Shown here one piece after another: positions 9,220-17,646 of a stretch of 64,000 bases of DNA. Numbering within the stretch: the stretch's first letter is position 1; each line of letters starts with the position of its first letter. The notes beneath the pieces were generated by a model. That model worked only from the letters and a program-made list of their open reading frames with translations, did not search any database and had not been told where the DNA came from. The DNA is from Microbacterium paraoxydans (lineage in GTDB: Bacteria > Actinomycetota > Actinomycetes > Actinomycetales > Microbacteriaceae), in contig NZ_JAGTUK010000002.1 in NCBI RefSeq assembly GCF_018224615.1, positions 434,001-498,000 on the forward strand, in the 5' to 3' direction. The translations under genes and the position numbers were made by a program.

Positions 9220-10887
9220 ATGAAACCCGTCGACCCGAGACTGCTGCGCTATGCGGCTGCCGCCCGCGGCTACCTCGCGGCTTCCGCGCTGATCGGCGTC
9301 GCGCAGACCGCGGTCACGATCGCGTTCGCGTGGCTGCTGACCGAGGCGATCACGGGGGCCATCGCGGGGCGTGACGTCACGGTCGTGCTGCTCACGCTGC
9401 TCGCGACGGCCCTGGTGCGCGGGGTGCTGATCGCCGCCTCCGACGCCGCGGGGACCCGGGCGGCCGCTCGCACGGGCATGCAGCTGCGGTCCGCGCTCGT
9501 GGCGGCGGTGGGGCGCCTGGGGCCCGGGTGGCTGGCGCAGCGCAACCAGACCGAGCTCGCGGTCACCGCGGGGCACGGGCTGGAGGCACTCGACGCGTAC
9601 TTCGCGCGGTACATCCCGCAGCTCGTGCTCACGGTGATCGCGACGCCCGTGCTCGTCGCGGTGATGTGGTGGCAGGACTGGCCGAGCGGTCTCACGGCGC
9701 TCATCACGCTGCCGCTCATCCCGCTGTTCCTCATCCTGATCGGCATCGCCACCCGCACGGTGCAGAAGCGGCAGTGGCAGACGCTGCAGCGACTGGCCGC
9801 CCGGTTCGCCGACACCGTGCAGGGGCTGTCGACGCTGCGGCTGTTCGGCCGGGACGCCCGCGCGGCCGACCGCATCGAGGCCACCGCCGACGACTACCGT
9901 CGCGAGACCATGAAGGTGCTGCGGTTCTCCTTCCTGTCGGGGTTCTCGATGGAGCTGCTGTCGTCGCTGGCGGTGGCGCTGATCGCGGTCGCGGTGGGCT
10001 TCCGGTTGCTGTCGGGCGACCTGACGCTCGAGGTCGGGCTGTTCGTGCTGCTGCTGGCACCCGAGGCGTTCCTCCCGATCCGGCAGGTGGGCGTGCAGTT
10101 CCACGCGGCGGCCGAGGGGGTCGCCGCCACCGAGGACGTGTTCGCGGTGCTCGACGAGGCGCGAGCGGGGGAGCGGGGCGGAGCCGCGGGCGGCGCGGTT
10201 GCGGGAGCGGGCGCGGGAGCGGGAGTGGCGGGCGCGGGAGCGGGAGCGGCGGGCGCGGCGGTCCCGGCGCAGGCCGGGGTGCTGGTGGTGGACGGCCTGC
10301 GGGTGCGCGACCTGCCGCCGGTGTCGTTCACGGCCGCGCCGGGCAGCATCACGCTGATCGAGGGGCCGAGCGGCTCGGGCAAGTCGAGTCTGCTGGCGGC
10401 GCTGCGGGGGGCGGTGCCGTTCGCAGGGGAGGCGACGTGGGCCGGGCAGGACGTGCGAGCACTGGCGCCGTCGGAGTGGCTGGCGTGGGCCGGACAGGCG
10501 CCGGGGCTGATCCGGGGCACCGTGGCGCACAACGTGGCGCTGGGGGAGGCGGAGCCCGATGCGGCGCGGGTGCGGTCGGCGCTGGATGCGGCGTGCGCCG
10601 AGGGGATCGATGCCGCCCGCGAGCTGGGCGTGCAGGGGGCCGGGCTCTCGGGTGGACAGGCGCAGCGCGTGGCCGTGGCGCGGGCGCTGTACCGTCAGGC
10701 CGCGGCGCAGCACGCGGTGCTCGCGCTGGACGAGCCGTCGAGCGCGCTCGACTCCGCCACGGAGGAGCGGCTGTGGGCCTCGCTGCGCGCCCGCGCCGAC
10801 GCCGGGGCCACGGTGCTGCTGGTGTCGCACCGCCGCTCGGCGCGCGACATCGCCGACCGCGTGGTGGCGCTGGGGGTGAGCGCATGA
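9220..10887 (+). CDS. cydD: Heterodimeric ABC exporter CydD (cytochrome bd assembly)
   Basis: The 555-residue half-transporter joins six membrane helices (residues 1-300) to an ATPase domain. Walker A is GPSGSGKSS, the signature [15 protein letters not shown] and Walker B VLALDEPSS. With CydC it is needed for assembly of cytochrome bd; the E. coli pair has been tied to export of reduced thiols and to haem. A Gly/Ala-only linker of about 35 residues separates the two domains (see repeat). It overlaps cydC by ATGA. Confidence 0.93.
   Translation: MKPVDPRLLRYAAAARGYLAASALIGVAQTAVTIAFAWLLTEAITGAIAGRDVTVVLLTLLATALVRGVLIAASDAAGTRAAARTGMQLRSALVAAVGRLGPGWLAQRNQTELAVTAGHGLEALDAYFARYIPQLVLTVIATPVLVAVMWWQDWPSGLTALITLPLIPLFLILIGIATRTVQKRQWQTLQRLAARFADTVQGLSTLRLFGRDARAADRIEATADDYRRETMKVLRFSFLSGFSMELLSSLAVALIAVAVGFRLLSGDLTLEVGLFVLLLAPEAFLPIRQVGVQFHAAAEGVAATEDVFAVLDEARAGERGGAAGGAVAGAGAGAGVAGAGAGAAGAAVPAQAGVLVVDGLRVRDLPPVSFTAAPGSITLIEGPSGSGKSSLLAALRGAVPFAGEATWAGQDVRALAPSEWLAWAGQAPGLIRGTVAHNVALGEAEPDAARVRSALDAACAEGIDAARELGVQGAGLSGGQAQRVAVARALYRQAAAQHAVLALDEPSSALDSATEERLWASLRARADAGATVLLVSHRRSARDIADRVVALGVSA
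10165..10265 (+). repeat. Gly/Ala minisatellite inside cydD
   Basis: Imperfect repeats of GCGGGAGCGG-like units encode a run of Gly, Ala and Val between the membrane and ATPase domains of CydD (AGAGAGAGVAGAGAGAAGAA). It looks like in-frame slippage expansion of a linker and should vary in length among relatives. Confidence 0.8.
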
Positions 10888-12551
10888 GCGAGACGACCAG
10901 GGCTCACCGGGTGCGGGAGGTGCTCCGCCTCGCGCAGCCGCCCGTGGCGCGGTTCCTGCCGGGGCTGATCTGGGGTGTGCTGTCGGCTGGTGCCGCGGTG
11001 AGCCTGCTGGCGGTGAGCGGCTGGCTGATCGTGAGCGCCTCGATCGTCGACTCGCTCGTGCCGCTGTCGGTGGCGGTGGTGGGGGTGCGGTTCTTCGCCG
11101 TGACGCGCGCGGTGACCCGCTACCTGGAGCGGCTGAGCGGGCACGATGCGGCGCTGCGGCAGCTCGCCGCGACCCGCTCCGACCTGGTGCGCCGGCTCAT
11201 CCCGCTCTCGCCGGCGGCGCTCGGCGCGACCGATCGGGGGCAGGTGCTCGCCGCGCTCGTCGACGACGTGGAGAACCTGCAGAACCTGCCGCTGCGCGTG
11301 GTGCAGCCGCTCGCGGTGTCGGGGGTCGTGGCCGTGGGCGCGGTCGGGTTCCTGGCGTTCGTGTCGCCCGCTGCCGCGCTCACCCTCGCGGTGTGCCTGG
11401 TGGCCGCGGCGCTCGCCGCGATCGGGCTCGGGTGGGTGTTCGGCTCGCGGGCCGAGGCGGCCGTGTCGGCCCGTCGTGCCGAGGTGTCGGCGGCGCTGGT
11501 CGACTACCTCGGCAGCCTCGACGTGCTGCTCGCCTATGGCGCGGAAGGTCAGGCGCGCGAGCGCATCCGGGTGGCCGATCTGGCGCTGCGCCGCGTGGTG
11601 GGCAGGGCGTCGCTCGCGCAGGCCGTGGCCGCGGGCACGGTGTCGCTGCTGGCGGGGGCCGCGTCGGTGTGGGCACTCGCGGCGGCCGCTCCCGGGCTCA
11701 CGACCGGGGCCATCGATGCGCCGTGGCTCGCGGTCGCGGTGCTCGTGCCGATGGTGGTGTTCGAGGTGTTCGGTGCCGTCCCGATCGCCGCGGCCTCATG
11801 GCGCAGCGTGCGGGCGAGTGCCCAGCGCATCGTCGACGTGCTGCCGGAGCGCATGCCTGCGGAGTTGCGGACGGACGCGGGGGAGGACCTCGGGTTCGAC
11901 CGCACGCCGCGCGTCAGCCTCCGTGGGGTGACCGCCGCGTGGCCGGGTGGCGCTCCGGCGCTGCGCGGAGTGGACCTCGACCTGCGGCCGGGGGAGCGGG
12001 TGCTGGTGACGGGGCCGAGCGGTGCGGGCAAGAGCTCGCTCGCGGCCGCCCTGGTCGGCTTCCTCCGCGTGACCGGGGAGTACCGCATCGACGGGCACGA
12101 CGCGGCAGCCTTGTCGGGTCCGGCGCTGCGCCGCGTGATCGGCCTGACCGAGCAGCACCCGCAGCTGTTCGACGAGGATCTGCGGCAGAACCTCCTGTTC
12201 GCCAGGGACACCGCGACCGATGCGGACTTGCTGCAGGTGCTCGACCGCGTGGGGCTCGGCGCGTGGGCGCGGGAGCGCGGGGGACTCGACGCCAGGGTGG
12301 GCGACCGCGGGGCGCTCGTGTCGGGTGGCCAGGCGCAGCGCATCGCCCTGGCCAGGGCCCTGCTGCGCGGCTTCCCGGTGCTGGTGCTCGACGAGCCGAC
12401 CGCGGGAGTGGACCCCGAGGCGTCCGACGCGTTGCTGCGCGACCTGCTCGATGCGGCGGGGGAGCAGACGGTGCTGCTGATCTCGCACGTGGACCCCCCG
12501 GAGGGGACGGTGGACCGGGTCGTGCGGCTCGACGGCGGCCGCACGCTCTGA
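10884..12551 (+). CDS. cydC: Heterodimeric ABC exporter CydC (cytochrome bd assembly)
   Basis: Starts at the ATG that overlaps the cydD stop (ATGA), giving 555 residues; the frame stays open upstream but that part is only the shadow of cydD. Six membrane helices are followed by an ATPase with Walker A GPSGAGKSS, signature VSGGQAQRIALARAL and Walker B VLVLDEPTA. It forms the exporter with CydD. Last gene of the cyd operon, convergent with the oxygenase-like gene. Confidence 0.93.
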   Translation: MSETTRAHRVREVLRLAQPPVARFLPGLIWGVLSAGAAVSLLAVSGWLIVSASIVDSLVPLSVAVVGVRFFAVTRAVTRYLERLSGHDAALRQLAATRSDLVRRLIPLSPAALGATDRGQVLAALVDDVENLQNLPLRVVQPLAVSGVVAVGAVGFLAFVSPAAALTLAVCLVAAALAAIGLGWVFGSRAEAAVSARRAEVSAALVDYLGSLDVLLAYGAEGQARERIRVADLALRRVVGRASLAQAVAAGTVSLLAGAASVWALAAAAPGLTTGAIDAPWLAVAVLVPMVVFEVFGAVPIAAASWRSVRASAQRIVDVLPERMPAELRTDAGEDLGFDRTPRVSLRGVTAAWPGGAPALRGVDLDLRPGERVLVTGPSGAGKSSLAAALVGFLRVTGEYRIDGHDAAALSGPALRRVIGLTEQHPQLFDEDLRQNLLFARDTATDADLLQVLDRVGLGAWARERGGLDARVGDRGALVSGGQAQRIALARALLRGFPVLVLDEPTAGVDPEASDALLRDLLDAAGEQTVLLISHVDPPEGTVDRVVRLDGGRTL

Positions 12552-12586
12552 CCGTCGCGCGACCGGAGCCGCGTGGGGCCGTGGGG

Positions 12587-13363
12587 TCAGACGCTCATGT
12601 CGACGGGCGGCTCCATCACGATGCCCTGCGCCTCGAACGCTCGGCGGCGCTCCTCGATCCGACGGTGCATCTCCACCTGTGCGGCGTCGACCAGGCGCGG
12701 GTCGAGCTCGACCGTAGGCGGGTGGGGGTCGCCGTGGTGGGCGGCGATGTAGGCGTCGAGCTCGGGGCCGCTGGTCCACGAGGTGATGAGCGCGTACCGC
12801 GGGGCCGTGCCGCGGTGCCACACCGCGTGCCAGAACCGCTGCGTGTCGATCACGATGCGGGAGCCTGCGCGCAGGGGCAGGCGCACCTCGGTGGCGGGGT
12901 CGAAGCGGTCGGAGCGGAGGATGAGCATCGAGTCGGTGTCGTCGGTGAGGTTGACGTAGCCGCGCACGACCCAGCCGGTGCCCGGTTCGTTGAGGCGGTT
13001 GTTGTCGTCCTGGTGCAGGTTGTAGATCGCGTCGGCGTAGTCGTTGGGCTGCAGCTCGATGACGCGGCAGCGGCCCACGCCGGCGCCGGGCTCGAGGGCG
13101 CGGCGCTGCAGGGTGGGGGCGATCGCGACCTGCGCGTCGATCCAGACGCCGTCCTTGTCGGTGCGCGGAGGGGTGCGGTTCCAGAAGCCGTTGCAGTCGA
13201 TGTCGCCCGCGTAGCTGGTGAGCGGGGCGAAGCGGGTGATGCCGGACGAGCGCCAGCCGACGTACTCCAGGTCACGCCACTCGGCGGGATCGATGGGGCT
13301 CGTGTCGTCGTCGAGGACGACGTAGCCGGTGTCGGCGAGAGCCTCGGAGGTGATGAATGCCAT
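12587..13363 (-). CDS. 2-oxoglutarate/Fe(II) oxygenase-like protein
   Basis: Translation from ATG 13363 gives 258 residues; upstream frame is only a shadow of the divergent gene. An H-x-D pair in YNLHQDDNNR and a distal His in RFWHAVWHRG, followed by an Arg (APRYALITSW), have the order and spacing of the double-stranded beta-helix Fe(II)/2OG facial triad. The N-terminus has no signal peptide. I recognise no named family. It is divergent from a MetE-like gene, and an iron-box-like palindrome lies 44 bases upstream, suggesting iron-linked regulation. Confidence 0.65.
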   Translation of the reverse strand: MAFITSEALADTGYVVLDDDTSPIDPAEWRDLEYVGWRSSGITRFAPLTSYAGDIDCNGFWNRTPPRTDKDGVWIDAQVAIAPTLQRRALEPGAGVGRCRVIELQPNDYADAIYNLHQDDNNRLNEPGTGWVVRGYVNLTDDTDSMLILRSDRFDPATEVRLPLRAGSRIVIDTQRFWHAVWHRGTAPRYALITSWTSGPELDAYIAAHHGDPHPPTVELDPRLVDAAQVEMHRRIEERRRAFEAQGIVMEPPVDMSV

Positions 13364-13406
13364 GCTGCTGTCCTTCCCGTCGATGCCACCCCAAGACGGC
13401 GGGTTC

Positions 13407-13420
13407 TTAGGCAATCCTAA
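13407..13420. promoter_or_regulatory. Iron-box-like palindrome between oxygenase and MetE-like genes
   Basis: TTAGGCAATCCTAA is a palindrome with 5-bp arms and matches 12 of 14 positions of TTAGGCTAACCTAA, the right part of the 19-bp DtxR/IdeR box; the left third of the full box is absent. It may be a reduced DtxR-type site for the leftward gene. Confidence 0.45.
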
Positions 13421-13504
13421 CCGGCGCGAGCGGTGGTGTCGGATGGCCCGGCCGGGCAAAACGGGCGGCCGGTCGCGCCGTACCCCCACCGATATCCTGG
13501 GGCG

Positions 13505-14551
13505 ATGACGCAGCCCCAGGGTGCCCTTCTCGTGGGCAGTGTGAACTACGACGACGCCGAGACCACCATCCGGACGGCGGCCGAGCTGCTGGGCGATCGC
13601 CTGCGGCGCATCCCCGACGGCGAGGTGGGGAAACGGTTCCACTGGATCATGTTCCAGCCCGACGTGATCGGTCAGGCGGAGGGCATCGAGCGGATCGGCG
13701 ACGAGCCCATCCCGTTCCCGGCCGGCATCGACGCGCGCGGACTCCGCCTCGCCGAGGGTGTGGACCCCGCCGGCATCGTCCTGCCGCCGCTGGGCTACGC
13801 CGAGGCGGCGCTCGCGTCGTACGCGCTGTTCACCCGACTGCGGACGGAGGGCGTCGTGGCCGACGGCACCCGGTTCCAGGTGTCTCTGCCCACCCCGCTC
13901 GCCGTGATCTCCTCGTTCTTCCACGGCGACGACCGCGCCGCGATCGAGCCCCTGTACACCGCGGCGATCCTGCGCGAGCTCGACGAGATCCTCGACGGCA
14001 TCCCGCGCCGCGACCTCGCCGTGCAGTGGGATGTGGCCAGCGAGATGGGCATCATCGAACGCGCCTCCGGCTACGGCGCCGTCATGGAGGCGTGGTGGCC
14101 GGGCGATCCGTTCGACGGCCTGGTGGAGCGGCTGGCGGCGCTGGTCGATGCGGTGCCCGCCGACGTCGAGGTCGGGGTGCACCTCTGTTACGGCGACGCG
14201 GGGGAGAAGCACTTCTTCGAGCCCGACGACGCCGGCAACCTGGTGCGCTACGCGAACGCCGTGGCCGCCGCGAGCTCCCGTCCGCTCACGTGGCTGCACC
14301 TTCCGGTGCCGATCGCCCACGACGACGAGGCCTACTTCGCCCCGCTCGCGCAGCTCGCCCCGGTGGGGGAGCTGTACCTCGGGCTCGTGCACCGGGAGGA
14401 CGGCGAGGAGGGTGCGCGGCGACGGATCGCCGCGGCGGCCCCCTACGTGTCGGCGTTCGGCGTGGCCACCGAGTGCGGTATCGGTCGCGCCCCGGCCGGC
14501 TCCACCGAGGGCATCCTCCGCACGCACGCGGAGGTCGCGGCCGCCTGGTGA
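13505..14551 (+). CDS. MetE-like (cobalamin-independent methionine synthase C-terminal type) protein
   Basis: Residues 1-348 from ATG 13505 form a single UROD/MetE-like barrel. Candidate zinc ligands are H and C in VGVHLCYGD and the C in ATECGIGR, placed as in the MetE catalytic domain (H-x-C ... C). The protein lacks the MetE N-terminal half and is shorter than the core enzymes, so it may transfer a methyl group between unusual substrates. The start is chosen because TATCCT (-10) ends six bases upstream. Confidence 0.65.
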   Translation: MTQPQGALLVGSVNYDDAETTIRTAAELLGDRLRRIPDGEVGKRFHWIMFQPDVIGQAEGIERIGDEPIPFPAGIDARGLRLAEGVDPAGIVLPPLGYAEAALASYALFTRLRTEGVVADGTRFQVSLPTPLAVISSFFHGDDRAAIEPLYTAAILRELDEILDGIPRRDLAVQWDVASEMGIIERASGYGAVMEAWWPGDPFDGLVERLAALVDAVPADVEVGVHLCYGDAGEKHFFEPDDAGNLVRYANAVAAASSRPLTWLHLPVPIAHDDEAYFAPLAQLAPVGELYLGLVHREDGEEGARRRIAAAAPYVSAFGVATECGIGRAPAGSTEGILRTHAEVAAAW

Positions 14552-14583
14552 CCCGTCGATTCGCGCGGCCGCCCCGTCTGTCG

Positions 14584-14589
14584 TAAACT
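14584..14589 (+). promoter_or_regulatory. -10 element of tRNA-Ser
   Basis: TAAACT ends seven bases before the first base of the tRNA, so the primary transcript would start at or very near the mature 5' end. No convincing -35 is visible. Confidence 0.5.
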
Positions 14590-14596
14590 GATCCGC

Positions 14597-14687
14597 GGTG
14601 ACGTGTCCGAGCGGCCGAAGGTGCAACTCTCGAAAAGTTGTGTAGGGTAACCCCCTACCGTGGGTTCAAATCCCACCGTCACCGCCA
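14597..14687 (+). tRNA. tRNA-Ser (anticodon CGA)
   Basis: Acceptor stem GGTGACG (14597-14603) pairs with CGTCACC (14677-14683); the discriminator is G, and CCA is encoded (14685-14687). The anticodon stem CAACT/AGTTG encloses CTCGAAA with anticodon CGA at 14631-14633. A long variable arm (GTAGGGTAACCCCCTAC) and the T-loop TTCAAAT are present, as expected for a class II serine tRNA reading UCG. Confidence 0.95.
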
Positions 14688-14690
14688 TGG

Positions 14691-14717
14691 AAACCCCCGA
14701 GAAATCGGGGGTTTTTC
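14691..14717 (+). terminator. Intrinsic terminator after tRNA-Ser
   Basis: AACCCCCGA, loop GAAA and TCGGGGGTT form a tight hairpin followed by TTT, starting four bases after the CCA end. Confidence 0.9.
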
Positions 14718-14866
14718 CGTGTCTGAAGTGGGGCGCGGTGAATTCGCGGTGCATACTTTCGTACTGCTCGTCCGGCCGGGTCGCGAAGGTCGTGACGCGG
14801 TGACGCGACAGGGGCTCAGGCGCGACCCATCAGGTGGGATAAGAGCAGTGCCTCCTGCCTCGTCGC
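14718..14866. other. Gene-free gap between tRNA-Ser and the phosphotransferase gene
   Basis: About 150 bases with no supported gene or clear regulatory motif. It holds the 3' flanks of two units that face each other. Confidence 0.5.
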
Positions 14867-15802
14867 TCACCCTGCGCCGAACGCATCGAAGGAGGCCAGA
14901 GCGTCGTCCACCGTTTTCGCGGACGGGCTGATGGCGGCCTGCCCATCCTCGATATCCCACAGCGTGTTCTGCAGCAGGCGAGCAACCGTCCACCCCGCCG
15001 CACGGGCACGGTCGAGGTTGAGCATCTCGGTGAGGATGTCGAAGCGTCGTCGCACGATGCGGTGCGCGTCACTGACGGCGTCGTCCGTGCTCCACCCGCT
15101 GTCCAGAGCGGGCCAAAGATCGAATCCCGGATCGCCGACGAGCGGCTCCGGGTCGATTGCCAACCAGGGTTCACGGTCGGCTGCGAGGACATTGCCGTAG
15201 TGCAGATCCCAATGCAGCAGGCGATTCCCGGGCTCGGCTTCGAGTTCGGCGACTATTCGCATCCATCGATGAAGGCGAGACCGATCCTCGCCCTCAAGCG
15301 AGCCCATCGCTGCGGGCGCGTCGCTCAGCATCCCTGCGAGGACCGTTCCGACATGGGGAAGTCCCTCGGGGGCAGGCGTGCTGTGCAAGCGCGCCAGGAG
15401 CGAGCCGACCACACGAACGGCGCTGTCATCGTCTTCGAGGGCTTCGAGGGAGCGGTCACCATGGAGGCGCTCGAGCAGCATTGCGCCCCGGCCGGGGTCG
15501 CTGTCCAGGAGGCGGACTATTCCACGGCCGTTCCACTGGACGAGGCCGAGGATTGCAGCCGTCGTTTCAGCGCGCGGAACCTGCAACTTCAGCGCTGCGC
15601 GCGTCCCGTCGGCGCGACGCACCGGTACGACGATCCCCGCAGCCCCCGATCGCACCACACCCTCTGGTCGGAGCTGCCACTCGTAAAGAAGGTCGCCGGC
15701 TACCGACGACAACACACGTGCCCATGCGCGGGTAGCGTCGTCACCGCTCTCGAACGCACGGAGAATCCCCGCCGGAACGACGAACTGCTGATCGCTGCCC
15801 AT
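14867..15802 (-). CDS. APH(6)-like aminoglycoside/hydroxyurea phosphotransferase family protein
   Basis: The 311-residue protein kinase-like enzyme has the catalytic loop LLHWDLHYGNVLAA and the metal-binding AIDPEPLVGDPGFDLWP. The spacing and the IDPEPLVGDP string match the streptomycin 6-phosphotransferase/hydroxyurea kinase group (APH_6_hur). Family members phosphorylate aminoglycosides, but most chromosomal relatives in actinobacteria have no proven substrate, so resistance should not be assumed. Single gene, no mobile element nearby. Confidence 0.8.
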   Translation of the reverse strand: MGSDQQFVVPAGILRAFESGDDATRAWARVLSSVAGDLLYEWQLRPEGVVRSGAAGIVVPVRRADGTRAALKLQVPRAETTAAILGLVQWNGRGIVRLLDSDPGRGAMLLERLHGDRSLEALEDDDSAVRVVGSLLARLHSTPAPEGLPHVGTVLAGMLSDAPAAMGSLEGEDRSRLHRWMRIVAELEAEPGNRLLHWDLHYGNVLAADREPWLAIDPEPLVGDPGFDLWPALDSGWSTDDAVSDAHRIVRRRFDILTEMLNLDRARAAGWTVARLLQNTLWDIEDGQAAISPSAKTVDDALASFDAFGAG

Positions 15803-15871
15803 ACAGAGAAGTTCACCACAGCGAGCGACCGCTGACCGTGACGGCGGCGGGGGCTGACGGTGTCACTCGTG

Positions 15872-16108
15872 TCACCTGTGGCGAATGTCGACGGCCGCGG
15901 GGACGGAGTCGGCAGCCGCTGGATCGCCCAGGCGTCTCGAACCGGCGACGGGTCGGTGGCGCTTCGAGGCCGCGGTGGCAACGCTTGCGACAGATATCGT
16001 GACCAGCACCACGCCGACGGCCAGGTAGGGAAGCGCGGCGAGGAACGTCTCCTTCATCCATGTAGATGCTTCGGAGATGATCGCCACGAAGAAGATGATG
16101 AGATCCAA
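15872..16108 (-). CDS. Small membrane protein (putative)
   Basis: Reading from TTG 16108, which has GGGAGG five bases upstream, gives 78 residues. A short hydrophobic segment DLIIFFVAIIS and a longer one AALPYLAVGVVLVTISVASVA are separated by a polar turn (EASTWMKET), followed by a basic tail. An ATG exists at 16180 but its only Shine-Dalgarno abuts the codon. The gene is shorter than usual annotation cut-offs, and its reality rests on the hydrophobic pattern and ribosome site. Function unknown. Confidence 0.4.
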   Translation of the reverse strand: MDLIIFFVAIISEASTWMKETFLAALPYLAVGVVLVTISVASVATAASKRHRPVAGSRRLGDPAAADSVPAAVDIRHR

Positions 16109-16332
16109 CGCCACCTCCCGCCCGCGCGTGAGTCGGTCGCGCGTTGGCGGCGACTCAGCCCCTCCTCGTTCGTCGCCCATCCTCCCGCAGCCGGCTCACC
16201 GTGTCTACGACAGGCGCGGCGCGCCGCCCGGCCGTGCACGAGGTAGCCGTCGTCGCCACCGCGCCGCCGCGCTCTCCGCCTCGATAGCATGGCGGTTCCC
16301 CCCTTTCGCACGGCACACGAGGATGGTTCTGC
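16109..16332. promoter_or_regulatory. Divergent region upstream of the MFS gene
   Basis: TAGCAT (16285-16290) could be a -10 box for the MFS gene, with AGGATGG (16319-16325) as its ribosome site. Nothing else is recognised here. Confidence 0.35.
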
Positions 16333-17631
16333 GTGGCATCTCGGCGTTCGGAGACCGCGGACCCGTCGAGCCGACCGCCGTCCGCGTCCCGCTACATCCT
16401 CCGCTCGCGCCTCCTGCGCGGGGTCTTCGTCAGCCTGGTCATCTCCGGCATCGGCATCTCCGTGACGGTTCCGCAGATCACGCTGTTCCTCGTGGGGGAG
16501 CTGCAGCTGTCCACGGCACAGGCGGGCCTCTACTTCCTCACCAACCTCAGCGCGCCCATCGCCGGCTACCTCGTCGGGTCGCTGTCGGACCGCACCGGCT
16601 CGCGACTGCTGGTCTTCCGGCTCTCCGCCCTCGCGGGGTTCGTCGGCTGGGTCCTGATGGCGGTCGCCATGCAGGCGTGGATGCCGTTCGCCATCAACCT
16701 GTTGCTGCTGAGCACGGCCGGCGCCGGGGCCGCGCAGCTGCAGGCGGCGGTGCGGGACGAGCTGAACCGGCGGCCGACGCCCGCGGACAACGAGGTCGTC
16801 GCGGTGATGCGGATGGCCATGGCGTTCGGGTGGATCGTCGGTCCCGTGATCGGCGCCGTCCTTGGCGCGCTCATCGGCCTGCGTCCTCTGCTCCTCGTGA
16901 CCGGGCTCTGCGTGCTGCTCTCCCTGGTGCCGCTCATCGGTGTGAAGGCCGACGCGGCGGCGCGGCGGGCCCGGTCCACGCCGATCCGCGAGCCGGGACG
17001 GGTCGTCGCCCCGCCCGTCGAGCCGCCGGCGCCGCAGCACCCCCGCTCGATGCTGCCGCTCCTGGTCTTCACCGCGATCTACGTGCTCATCATGTGTGGC
17101 GAGACGGTCAAGCTCGCCTACCTGCCGCTGTACATGGACGGGGGGCTGCGCGTCGACGCCGGCGTGCGCGGAGCGATCATCGGCTTCCAGCCGCTCGTCG
17201 AACTCCTTCTCATGCCCTTCGCCGCACGGCTCGCGACCCGCTTCGGCCTCGCGCGCGTGCTCACCGGCGGCGCGATGATGGCGGTCGCCGCGCACGTCTC
17301 CTATGCCGTCGCGGGGCAGGTCACGCCCCACATCGTGCCGCTCGTCGTGGGGCAGGTGCTCATGGCGGGAGTGATCGCGACGTTCGGCGTGCTGGGCATC
17401 ACCGTCGCCCAACGCCTCGTCCCCACACGCGTGGGCATGGCCACGAGCGTCTTCATGAGCTCCTATGCGATCAATGCCGCCGTCGGGGGTTTCGTGGGCA
17501 GCGTCGGCTCGCTGTGGCTCGGTCTTCCGATGCTGTTCTGGATCCCCGCCGCCATCTCCGCCGTCGGGGGCATCGCGCTGCTCGTCTTGAACGCCCGCGT
17601 CCCTCTCGATCCGCCCGCCCGTAACCACTGA
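16333..17631 (+). CDS. MFS sugar-efflux-type transporter
   Basis: The 432-residue protein has 12 predicted membrane helices and the MFS loop 2-3 motif GSLSDRTGSR. A charged central loop (about 215-240) is rich in Pro and Arg. The order of motifs and the LxFRLSALAGFVGW stretch resemble the SetA/SotA sugar-efflux group, which exports sugars and analogues. It starts at GTG 16333. No regulator is attached, and the substrate cannot be read from sequence. Confidence 0.8.
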   Translation: MASRRSETADPSSRPPSASRYILRSRLLRGVFVSLVISGIGISVTVPQITLFLVGELQLSTAQAGLYFLTNLSAPIAGYLVGSLSDRTGSRLLVFRLSALAGFVGWVLMAVAMQAWMPFAINLLLLSTAGAGAAQLQAAVRDELNRRPTPADNEVVAVMRMAMAFGWIVGPVIGAVLGALIGLRPLLLVTGLCVLLSLVPLIGVKADAAARRARSTPIREPGRVVAPPVEPPAPQHPRSMLPLLVFTAIYVLIMCGETVKLAYLPLYMDGGLRVDAGVRGAIIGFQPLVELLLMPFAARLATRFGLARVLTGGAMMAVAAHVSYAVAGQVTPHIVPLVVGQVLMAGVIATFGVLGITVAQRLVPTRVGMATSVFMSSYAINAAVGGFVGSVGSLWLGLPMLFWIPAAISAVGGIALLVLNARVPLDPPARNH

Positions 17632-17646
17632 CCGTTCGCCGCGCCC

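Noticed and set aside
8029..10830. Minus-strand open frame of 933 codons across cydB and cydD
   Set aside because: Antisense shadow of cydB and cydD, His/Arg/Gln-rich without structure.
9528..10883. N-terminal extension of CydC by about 450 codons (apparent CydDC fusion)
   Set aside because: The extension is a different frame of cydD and is Gly/Arg-rich; the true CydC starts at the ATGA overlap at 10884.
14867..15802. Acquired antibiotic-resistance gene
   Set aside because: The phosphotransferase has ordinary GC content for its neighbours and no mobile element beside it; chromosomal relatives are common and unproven as resistance genes.
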